A DNA stretch of 64,000 nucleotides. Source: Abelmoschus esculentus. Its lineage: Eukaryota > Streptophyta > Magnoliopsida > Malvales > Malvaceae. The position numbers and the translations under genes are program-made. The stretch is from the NCBI GenBank assembly GCA_035048815.1, contig JAUCBN010000014.1:15917501-15981500 (forward strand). Direction: 5' to 3'. Every line of letters starts with the position of its first letter. Within the stretch, counting starts at the first letter, position 1. Positions 24,541-36,000 of the stretch are shown in pieces. The notes below the pieces were generated by a model, which worked only from the letters and a program-made list of their open reading frames with translations, did not search any database and was not told the DNA's origin.

Positions 24541-25299
24541 GATCTTCTCTTTGTAACTTTGAAGGCCAAGAACTTGAAATAAACTGTAAAATAACGCAAG
24601 TGTTGTAACTGCAGAAACTAAATCTTAAAGTATCAGTAAAACAAAGCAAACAACAAATGAAAAGGACATAAACCATGGAAATGGATAGACAAATCATCCA
24701 TAGAAAACTTACCTTATAACTTAAAAAAACAACAGTCACTCCCGTTCAAAGCTCAAAACAATGATATGAATCAGAAAAAGCTTTCCTTTGAAATGGAAGA
24801 TCTCTACAGCATTTCAACAAACATGGCAAAAACTATCCATTTTAAAGAGCCTGAAAAACACTTTTTTTAACAACTCAAAGTGCACAGAACTATGATAAGA
24901 GGTTTGAGTTCTTAATATTTAAAGCCATGAGAGAAAAGAGAGCTTAGAAAAGAGAAAAGAGATGATGGAACCAGGAAAGATTCCCCCTTTACTCAATGCC
25001 CCAAATGAGGAAAAATTTAGAACAACAATCACGCAACCACAGCTAAAACAACGTTGGGGTTCGGTTTTTGTTTTGTTTCTTTGTTTTTGGTTCAGGTCCA
25101 GAAACAAAGCTTTGCTGACCTCCATTGAAGATAAATAAATACTGCGCTATTGTAAAAGTTCAAGCCTTTATTAAACCACAATCCTACCAAAACATCCCCT
25201 TGATTTATGTGTTTTCATGGGGGAAAGTAAAGAAGATAAAATACCCATATGCTTAAAATGTAAGCCACTCGTTGTCAAGTTCAAGCTTTCATATTGGGA

Positions 25300-25777
25300 G
25301 GTTTATTCATGGTTTAGTCCCTGAATTATATCAGCATTTCCACCTTTGTGCCTAAACTTTTTATTATTACTTAAACTGTCATTTTGCTTCCTATTTATCT
25401 AAAAAATAAGACTCAAAACGAAAAATCAGCTATTAAATTATATTAGTTTTAGTTTTAAACTATTTTATAAATAATATAAGTATTTAAATTATTATTTTTA
25501 TATTATTCTAAGTATTTAAACTATTTTTTTATCAAAATAAATATCTAAAATATGACATTGTTTTTACTTTTAATTCATAAACTATCTTTTGATTTAAAAA
25601 ATATGTAATTATGCATGATATTTTAATATTTTATTGTCTAAAATAACTTCCTAATTTATATAATCGATAGATTTAAAATAAAAAAAATATATTTTTTAAG
25701 TATCAATTTTTTTTTTGCAAAAGTAGGTATGAAAGTGAAAATAGATATAATTCAGGGGTTGGTTTATGAATAAAACC
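25300..25777. mobile_element. Foldback/MITE-like element, about 480 bp
   Basis: The left end (GGTTTATTCAT at 25300, then TCCCTGAATTATATC at 25318-25332) matches the reverse complement of the right end (ATATAATTCAGGGG at 25745-25758, then ATGAATAAAACC to 25777). Similarity covers about 60 bases at each end. The interior is AT-rich and non-coding. A target duplication is not obvious. Confidence 0.55.
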
Positions 25778-27126
25778 TTTTTTCTACTTTAAAATTTAGG
25801 GCAACTTTGTTTGCCTATAAAGTAATAGGTGTAAGTCTAGTTTTATAGAGTTTAAAATTTTATGAAATATTGTAATTACTTAATTAACTTGAAGCTTAAT
25901 TTAAGAAAGAAAAGAAAACAGAAGTGCCTTTGGAGGAAGGGCAAGACAAGGATGGACCGGAATGTTTGTTATTATTATTTATTTGTTTGAGAATATATTT
26001 AAAATAAAGAAAAAAATCAATTTATTTTGCTCTAATTAATATTTATTAAATTTTGGAATTTAAAAAAATCAATTTCAATTTATTTTACTTTGATTTATAT
26101 TATTTATCGTTTGATCGTCGTATAATCAATATATATTTCGTTGGACGATTAAAGTCAAATGACCAAATCAAAAGTAATTTAAAATTTATTGATGAAATTT
26201 TAAATTTTCATAACTAAACTATAAATACAAGTAAAGTTAGGTGACCACAATAAATATTTTACCCAAAATTAGAATGAATACGAATAAAAAGATTTACATG
26301 ATGCTTGGGTTTGGTGGTAATAAAAACATGCAGATCCTATGATATTGTCTGCCTTGGATGTATCTCATGCCGTCCACGAATATACTAAATATATTTAATA
26401 ATTTTATTGAGAAAAAAATATTTTTAATAAAATTTGAATTTATAATTTATTGGAGAAAATAAGTCAATTAAAAGCTTATTTATTACATGATAAATTATTT
26501 TTAGGAATGTGTAAACATAACTCAAATAAGATAAATTTTTTATTTGATTAAAAATTATAAATAAAATTTAAATAATTTTGATGTTTTAACAATTGATAGA
26601 TTATTTTTTAATTAAGTTAAATCTCTTAATTTTTTATGATATATAAAATATATATCATATATAATTGTAAAAAATCACTTAAAATTAATTAATATTATAA
26701 TATTAAAAAAATTATAATTAAATTTAAATAAAATATAAATATAAATAAATAAATTTAAATTATAAAATAAAACTAATTAATTCAATTTTTTTCGCTCGAC
26801 CCAAACAAATCTATACTAAAATTCCGTACCGTTGTAAAACAATTGTTGCCCCAAAGAACCCGTAAGGTCGTACCGTCGCCAAATGCAATGAACATTCTTT
26901 CAGCCTTCAGCGGCTCAAAATCCGACCAAACTTTTACTGTAATGACTATAATGTCCTTGCGTGTTCATTAATAAGTTTTATAGTTAAATTCCCCTTTTCA
27001 AAGAATAAACTTAAAAATGAGGAGACCAAAAACATTATCATATTTTTATATTCCATAAAAAACATAATAACTTACACTCTTCGAAATGTATTTTATTTAA
27101 CGCAACTTTATAGGCACGAAATAAAA

Positions 27127-27276
27127 AAAAAAAGTAAGAGACTTTTAAATTATAGCTAAATTAGGTACTTTTATATAAAAATAATAATATACCCAAGTGC
27201 TTAAATTGAGAAAAAAGTAAGAGACTTTTAAATTATAGCTAAAATGTGGTACTTTTATATAAAAATAATAATATTA
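27127..27276. repeat. 83-bp tandem duplication
   Basis: AGTAAGAGACTTTTAAATTA, followed by a TAGCTAAA...GGTACTTTTATATAAAAATAATAATAT block, occurs at 27133 and again at 27216. The copies are almost identical apart from a short ATTAG/ATGTG difference. Confidence 0.88.
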
Positions 27277-28454
27277 TAATTCGACTAGACCCTGAGGTGA
27301 TTAAAGTCTGACATCTTGGTGGTGCTGGATCCCACTGAGTCGCTGTCTGTCCACTCGGGGGTAAATCTGCTCGTGATTGATTTTCGCCTCCGACCAAAAC
27401 AACACCTTCGACATTCAACGCCACGGACTATTTATGTGTCAGATGGGGGTATAATGATTGTGGGGGTCCCATCATAATGGTGCTTATTGGTTTATTCTTA
27501 TTTAACCATTCGTAACAAATATAAAATTAAATATGTTTGATATATTAATTAAATTATATATATATACTGAAAACAACACCAATCCAAACAATATATAACA
27601 GCTCTAACATGTAAATAAAAATAATAATTTTTAATATTATAATATTTTAATTCTATCGTTTTTTAATATTTTAAATTAAATTATTGTATCATAAACTTAC
27701 CCAATTCCGGATTTTCTACATCCCTTTTCCCCTTTATATTTAAAAGCTGCATTGTTTTTTTATAGCCAGAAGTATTCAACTATTTTTATTTTATAGTTGC
27801 ATCGTTTGCTTTATAATTATTAGTATTTAATTTAATTAATTTAGATCAAATATTATAAAAATTATTATAAAACGGTTTTAGTAATTCAGTTTTTTATTTA
27901 CAATATTAAAATTTAAATATCTAGCGACTGACATTGCTTTAAGGAATCTAATGTCTCGTCTCATTAGATTAATTGATTGTTGATAAAGTTAAAAGTATTT
28001 TTTAATATTTAATATAATAAATTATTTTTATAAAATTACTAATATTTAATCCATTAATTGACTAATCCGAAACGAGTACTGCATAGACTTATTACATAGG
28101 CATCCCTCACAACCCATTTGTTTTATTATAATCTCGAAATTCAAACATCTAATATATATCGCCATATCTCACTGAATCAGTTGATTATTTACAGTACAAA
28201 AACTATTTTGATAAAATATTTAATATAGTATTATTATATACAAATTAATTGTTTAATAAATTAAGTATTAAAAATTATATAAAATATATCTATAGTTTGT
28301 AGTTATGATTTAAAGAAAATAAACTCTTCTTTATTTAGTTAATGATGCACATAACCATTGGTCAGGTGCGGTTCAAAAATTTTAGGGCATATATAATTTA
28401 TTAAAATATGGTCCTTAAAAATAATGGTTTATGATCTCCATTAGTTATAAAATT

Positions 28455-28790
28455 GTCGCCCTTAGAAGCAAATGTCCTTTCTAGGAGTCTTTGTGCGATC
28501 GTTTCTATTGCGTCTGTCCAAAACCTCACTAGTTTTACTGAAGCAATAGTAATAGTAATAATCAATAAGATTCTATAATCAATTGTCATATTTAAAAAAT
28601 AATTATAACGTTTTAACAATTATAACTCATCTTTCTTAATAGTGTTTTCAAAAGTTTTCAATGAATTTCGAGATTAATATCATATAATGAATGCAATTTA
28701 TCAAAATTTGAGGTCCTCTTTTTCGGAAGCCCTGTGCAATCGCTCATATTACGCCTGTTCAGAACCCCACTATCATAGATTTAATAGCGT
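28455..28790. repeat. Pair of diverged direct repeats, possible TE fragments
   Basis: TGTGCGATCGTTTCTATTGC, then GTCTGTCCAAAACCTCACTA, near 28490-28530 resembles TGTGCAATCGCTCATATTAC, then GCCTGTTCAGAACCCCACTA, near 28733-28772. Both are preceded by a CCTYTTT...GGAG/GGAAG context. The copies are about 240 bases apart and neither has a usable reading frame. Their origin is unknown; an old transposon end is possible. Confidence 0.4.
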
Positions 28791-30029
28791 CTACAAGCTT
28801 AGTACACTGACTTATATATCCATGTGGCGATTAACGGATGATGTTAACAGTAAGCGAATTCATAAATATTTGAAAAAAATGAATATATAAAATCTTAAAT
28901 TTTTATGTAAATATAAATCATAAATATTAAATAGTTTAAAAAATAATTTATATAAATTAAAAAATAAATATATGAATTTTAAAATATTATTTTTTAAGAC
29001 ACATAGATCGCAGGAGATACCGGTGATTTTAAAATTATCTAAACTTTATGGTCTGGCCCAATTGGGAATTTGGAAGAAGAGTCGACGTCGAGACATATTA
29101 ATTTTTTATTTGATCGTGTCGAGGCTTATTAATCTTTTATCTGATTGTGTTTTAGTATGTTATAATAGATTATAGTATTAAAAGAAATAGATAATTACTT
29201 TTATTCGTATTTTATCCTACGTCGAAAGTGTTATTTCAATTATAAAATCATTTTTTTCATCCGATCTTCGTAGTTAAAATGAATACGATATTCGATTATA
29301 AAATTATTTTTTAATAATATTTTTGATCACCAAACATAAAATGTGATGACACTTAAATTTTGTCAGTAGATGTTATTATCTAAATTATTATAAAATGTCA
29401 TCACATATATTTTGTTATATGTCACATTACTCGATTTTAAGTGTGAGTATTAGATATTAATTTATATCGAATATATGTGTCGAACATCAATTATATGATT
29501 ATAATTTTTATGTTTTTCTTATAAATATCAATACCAACACAATACTTATTGAATTCATAAAAAAATAAATTAAAGTTTCAATTCTATAATTATTTTTATA
29601 TTTCAAAGTGGAATTCAGATATTTGTATAAGTTTAAAGTTTTAAAAAATTAAAAATTCTCAATATTTTATTTTTAATATTTATGTATAAATATTGATTTT
29701 TTGTATTATATATATATTTATAAATTTCAAAACAAAGTATGTTTATATACATTTTTATTTTTTATAGAAAAAAATCCACTTGATACTTTCTTATTACAAC
29801 ATATGATACGACTCTTTTTGGTCTCTCACATCATTTTAACTTTCTGGGTAGATTGATAAAAGAATTTCTTTAGGGTTTAAATGAGAAAAAATTGATAACT
29901 TTGGGACTTAATTTTATATTTAACCTTTTCTTAAAATATATAAATGGAGTACAGGAGTAACTTCCCTTTGGCTCTGAACTCATTAAACCCATTTTTGCTC
30001 TCTCAGTCTCTATTTCTCTCTTATTTCTA

Positions 30030-30037
30030 AAACCCTA
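30030..30037 (+). promoter_or_regulatory. Telo-box in MMS19 leader
   Basis: AAACCCTA lies about 30 bases before the MMS19 ATG, a motif common in the leaders of plant housekeeping and growth-linked genes. No site II element was seen nearby. Confidence 0.45.
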
Positions 30038-30064
30038 GTACTGCAAATTCGCAAAACGGAAATA

Positions 30065-33000
30065 ATGGCAGAACCGAGTCAACTCAGTCAGTACATTGAA
30101 TCGTTCGTTGATTCGTCTCAGTCTCCGAGTCAGCAGGTTCATTCTTCTTTCCCCCAATTTCTGTAAAAATTTCTTGATTTTTCTCTTACTGATCATAATT
30201 GGTAAAAAGACTGACCTTTTTTTCACTTAAATTTATATTTGAAGCTCCTAATTTTCTTTCATATAAGTTCGAATTGTTAGAAATTTATGTTTGTATTTGG
30301 TATATAGGCTGCAAGTTTGGATGCCATTGCTTCATTGTTGAAGAATCATCAGCTAACAATAGACACACTGGTATGCTTCAGTTGAACTCAATTTGCACTT
30401 CTGGAATATTGTTTATTCCTTTTTATATTGTTTCGGGTCATTTACTTTACTTATCTGTAATGAATTTAATTATCTTCTGTTTTCTTTTTGGTAATTATTG
30501 CTTACGTTCTTCTTTCATTTTTCTTTTAAATTGTGATGATAGGTCAGAGAGATGGATGGATATTTGACCACTGTAGACAACATTATTCGTGCAAGAGGTA
30601 CTAAAATTCATCTCATTATTATCAGTATGATTTTGTTATGTTGATTTTTAGGAGAATTTCTGGATATATTGCTCATTAAATTGCTTAATCTATTACTTGA
30701 TGCCTGTAGAATTGGGTAAGGTTGCTTATTTTTCATTCCATTTTTTCATATACATTTTAGATTTTGTTGGGAAACACAGATAAAATGATGACTGAGCTTC
30801 TTGCTATATGATGTGCTTTTTCAGGCATCCTCCTCCTTGGTGAAGTTCTTGTGCACCTTGCATCAAAGCCATTGGATGATGCTACTGTTCATAGCTTGAT
30901 CGCATTTTTCGCAGACAGATTGGTTAGTCTTGCTCACAATGAACATTATAGTTCACTCAAAACGAATTAATGATGCATTTCACATGATTTTGAATCTACA
31001 TTTTACCTTTATTTAAAAAGGTTTCATGTTTATCTTTGCATCTCAGTAAAATTCGTGCTTGTCATTTAGTGGTTTAACCATCCCATATCTGGATAGTATT
31101 TTCCTTAAGTTAGCCACAATGTGGTGCAACCATTAGAGCTGGTCTCTCTTTATTGTTCATAACAACTATGTTTACGTATTACATTCTAAGTTTAGAATTA
31201 GATAGATGATGATTTTGTCACATCAGGCAGACTGGAGAGCTTTACGGGGAGCTCTTGTTGGATGTTTGGCCTTGATGAGAAGGAAAAGCAGTAGTGGTAT
31301 GGTCAGCGGAACTGATGCAAAAGCAGTTGCAGAGTCCTATTTACAGAATCTACAAGTACAGTCTCTAGGGCAATATGATCGGAAGGTAAATATAATCTGA
31401 TATTCCTATAATAAAATGATCATACACACACCTTTATTTGAGTGTTTCCAGGAAATCTTTATTTGCCAGATTATTATTTTGTAAATCTCAGATTTAGCAA
31501 TTTCACTTTATCTTTTAAATGGATCTTGTTGCAGCTTTGCTTTGAACTTATGGAATGTCTGCTAGAACGCTACCCCAATGATGTTGCTCCACTTGTATGT
31601 TTCTGAGTTTGTTTCTTCGACGCATACGTTATTCGGCTGATTTGCTCATGTTTTTTATGTATTATTTTTGCATGTTAAAGTTATATAATGTGATGACTTT
31701 AATGAAGAATAAAGCAAGTGATTGATGCAATCTCCTACGTCATACTATGCTCTCTTAAAGTTTGGAGCACATTCTAAATATCTCTGTTGAGATTAATCGG
31801 AAATAAAATAAAAGGAAGAGGGGCACATATCATAATGCTTAGGTTATTGTATATCACCAAAAAGTCAATTGTGGTTGATTTGTATAAAACACCATGATAG
31901 AACCATGGGAGTATATTCCTTCTGTATATTGATGCTTTTGCTCATTATTATAGACCGGGTTCTTCAAATTTTATTGATGTTAGAGGAAGGTACTAAATAT
32001 GTGATTCTTGGAAGGAAAGAACATGGTGATATAACACAATTTTGATGCTTTGCACAAGAAATGGAGATTGGAGAATGAGAACATGCAGAGTTTCAGTTTT
32101 CTAAAAGTTTGGCAATGTCATTTTCCCCCTTGTTGATAATAATCTGATTGTTCATTTATGGTACAGGGTGATACTCTTATTTATGGAATCTGTGAATCTG
32201 TTGACGGAGAAAAGGATCCTCACTGTTTGATGTTAACATTTCACATTATTGAGGTCCTATCACGACTGTTCCCTGATCCAGCTGGTGCCCTTGCTGATGT
32301 TGCTCAGGGGCTTTTTGAGATTTTGGGTTGTTACTTTCCCATTCATTATACGCATGTAAGCTTTATGCATGCCCATCTACTCTGCTATATTAATGTGCTG
32401 TCATATACAATTCAAATTAGTGTGGAAAACTGGATGATATATCTGATGAGTTTAAACTGCCATTACATACTAATGAGGAACTTGTGAAATTTCCTTCATG
32501 GACCTTTGAATCAAATATCTGTAATGGTAACTAACTCGCTATTGCTCTTTTATTTGCCCTGAGATACATTATGTTAGATTTAAATAATGTTGGAAGAAGG
32601 AAATGCCCTATATTTGATGATCCTTATTTAGAAAAAAAAGCTTCATATATTTATGCTTGTTCCTGTTCTTTGTAATTCTTAAATGCATACGTCACTGTTA
32701 TCAATATTGTTCTTATTCTCAAGCCCTGTGAAAGCTGGATCCCAGTTATTGCCCTATGTTGTAGTCCGTGCTCTCGTTAAATATGAACAGTACTTTTGAA
32801 AGCCAAGTTAGCCTTTATTTTAAGATGGAATAGAATTTTAAACGGAAGCAACTATAAGCTCACACATTAGTTCTAAATGCTATCTATTAGAATATGTACT
32901 GATAAGAAGCTTTGATTTATGATGTTTGGTTCTCTGTCCTGTATTCTCCAGCCGAAAGGTGAAGATGTAAAAATTAAAAGGGATGATCTGGCAAGAGCAT

Positions 33001-36000
33001 TGATGGTATGTGATTCTTCTGTTGGAACTTCTATCTCTTTAAAGGTCATGCATTTAATTTATTGACTAAAATTGTGTTATCCATTGTTAAGAGTGCTGTT
33101 TTGCACTTTTGACTTACAGTAGAAAACAAAACTCTACCTAAATTCTGAAGTTGTCTTGTAGTTGTTGGATAGTAGTTGATTTCCAGACATGGAACCATGA
33201 TTCCTAGGAAAGATGCATTGCTATATTCACTTTGCTTTACCTGATATACAGTGTATACTTCTGGCCTTTATCTTTGCTTTCTCTGCTGATGTTCATTTTT
33301 TATGATTCCAAAAAGTCAGCTAGCTTAGATTTTCTTCTCCTTAATACCTGTTTTTGGAGCAACCTTTTGATCAGTTCATGAAAGCCAAATTATAAGAACA
33401 GTAAGGAGGAGCTTTACAAATGGTGTACCCTAAGGCTTCTTCTCTCTAGTTTTTTCCTATTAGCACAATTGATTATTTCTGTATGCACATTTTATTTTTT
33501 TTCTAATTATTGTTTTGAAAATACAATTTACTTTTTTTTTATTTCTCTATGGATATAACGTCATGTAAATAGTAGGAAAAAAAAAGATGTATGTAAACAC
33601 AATAACATGATTGAGACATGTTTAGAATTTTGGATAAGACCACCATTTTTAATAGAGGATTTTTTAAAAATTTGTGTACTTTAAGTTGTTTTACTTGTAC
33701 CCATCAGCATAAAGGATGATTTCATTATTTGTCATACAATAAGAATGGACAAGACCCTAAATTTTGGATAAGACCGCCATTTTTAATAGAGGCATTATAG
33801 TGTATCATGTTGTAAAATATCTCAACCAGAAAGAATTTTGAATCAATAAATTTGCTAAAATCTGCTTTATATGACCTTATTTCTTTTCCTCTGTCATTAG
33901 TATTTTAACTTGTATTATGTGTCTGATCTGTTTGTTGGATTTTTTTAATTCTTGTAGCTAGCATTTTCATCCACACCTCTTTTTGAGCCATATGCCATTC
34001 CATTATTACTTGACAAGCTTTCTTCTTCATTTCCATCAGCAAAGGTCAGTGCAGATGATTCCCCCCCCCCCCCCCCCCTGTTTGAAACAAATTCAATGAT
34101 CATAATCTTTATTTTTAGGAGTGTCGCTTAAAATGTCAAATCTGTTGAATATTTAGTACGCTTGTTTGCAGCTTGATTCTTTGCGGTATCTCAGTGATTG
34201 CACAGTGAAGTATGGAGTAGACAGAATAGCAAAACATGTTGAAGCTATTTGGCCTTCATTGAAAGAAGTAATATTTACTTCACCTGAGAGTGATTTATCT
34301 TTTACTTCAGAATCCCTTGAAGGTCTAGATCTTCCTAAAAATGAAATTGCAGAAGAGGCTCTAAGTCTTTTACAGATGCTTATTGTGCAAAATACAAATT
34401 TGTCTTTGGATTTAATTGTTGCTGATGAAGACATAAACATGATTTTCAATATGATATCTAGTTATAAGAATTACCATGAAATTCCTTCTGAAATCAAGCA
34501 GAGATTACGTGCAGTTGGTCGTATCCTATCTACTACTGCTAAGGCTTCACAAGAGTCATGCAATAGAGTTTTTGAATGTTATTTCGGCCGATTGATGGAT
34601 ATTCTGGAACTTTCTGCGAGAAACTCATCTGGACAACGAGATTCAGATGAGAGTGCTTTGATTTCCAAAATATGTAATAATGGAGCTCTCTATCTTAGCA
34701 TTGAGCTCCTTTTTGCATGCAGAGATTTGATTGCTAATTCTGAAACAATTCTAGCAGCTTCTTCTCATACAGAAGAAACATGGAAGTCTTTGCTTCAAAG
34801 CTTTTCTCCTTCACTTACTTTGGCCTTCTGTTCTGCCTTCATTTGCAGTAGTGAAGATACTTATGATGCTGATATGTATTTTCGAGGTGAATTCTTTTGT
34901 CTTACAGATGTAGATATGATTCGGTGCTTATCTTCAGTCTTTACAACAGGCTTGCGTACTACCTATTCCATTTGTGGTGCCTCTGTTGTAATTGTTCATA
35001 TTGCAGTTTCTTGATCCTTTCAATCTTTTCCCATGGTTTTAGTAAAATCCGCTATGTTTTGTGATAGAAGTGTAAATAAATTATCATGAATTCAAAATGC
35101 TAAAGCTTGATTTTACCGAACTTCGTTTTGTTCACTTCAATTACTCGGACTCTCTCTAACACACATATTTAGAGACTAGAAAAAATTATATTTCTTATCA
35201 TATGATTTAGTTTGTACTATATAATATTTTGCAATCGTTCTGTCTAAAATTTTCTGGTTCAGGTCCACCTTTCAGCTTCCTTTCCATTTTGTTTTGTTTT
35301 GCAACAATTGACTGCAAAATCAAGATCAAAATCATTGATTTGATTTGTTTTGTCTTGTTTTTGTTTCGGTTTACATGCAGTAAAGGGATTGCTGGTTTTG
35401 GCAACTTTCCCTGGAGGCTATTTGCTGATATCAAAAACTATGTTTGAGAAGATCCTAGTGACATTTGTATCAATTGTCATAGTGGACCATGGCAAGATAT
35501 TATTGTGGAAATTGGCACTGAAAGCCCTAATGCAGATTGGCTCATTTATTGAAAGATACCACGACTCAGAAAAAGAGCCAAGCTATATGGGCATAGTTAT
35601 TGAAAAAATTGTTTCGTTGGCTTCTGCGGGTGATATTAGCATACCATTTCCACTCAGACTGGAAGCACTCTCCAACATTGGCACAAGTGGGCCGAGTTAT
35701 ATGCTGAAAGTTGTTCAAGGGTTGGAAGAAGCTATATATGCCAATTTAAATGAGGTTTATGTATGTATGACAATATTTTTGGTGATGGTTTTCTGGTAAT
35801 AGTTGGATAGTTCATGACTTTCACTGGGCTTAACATGACTCAACATTACTGAAATATGTTTATAAGCCTTTCCTGATCTTGTTTGATTATAATTCAGTGT
35901 TGCCTTCTGTTTGCTTAGGTCCATGGCAGTACGAATTCAGCAGAAATTGTAACTCACCTTTTGAGATGCTATTCTGATAAGATCATTCCATGGTATATAA

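Larger units (their letters stand above)
24541..30064. other. Long gene-poor spacer between Aux/IAA gene and MMS19
   Basis: The first 600 or so bases are probably 5' UTR and promoter of the minus-strand Aux/IAA gene. The remainder is very AT-rich. It contains a foldback remnant (25300-25777), an 83-bp tandem duplication (27127-27276), a more G+C-rich patch at 27290-27430 that I could not identify, and a pair of diverged repeats (28455-28545 and 28705-28790). No gene is supported on either strand. Confidence 0.55.

Noticed and set aside
29941..30040. AAACCCTA near MMS19 as telomeric repeat
   Set aside because: There is a single copy only; it fits a telo-box promoter motif rather than interstitial telomere DNA.
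32421..32526. Open stretch (CGKLDDISDEFKLPLHTNEE...) between MMS19 exons 7 and 8 as an extra exon
   Set aside because: It is flanked by AG and GT, but including it shifts the frame of the next exon into an early stop, and the conserved protein continues directly from the exon ending at 32355 to the one starting at 32952. At most it is a rare poison exon.
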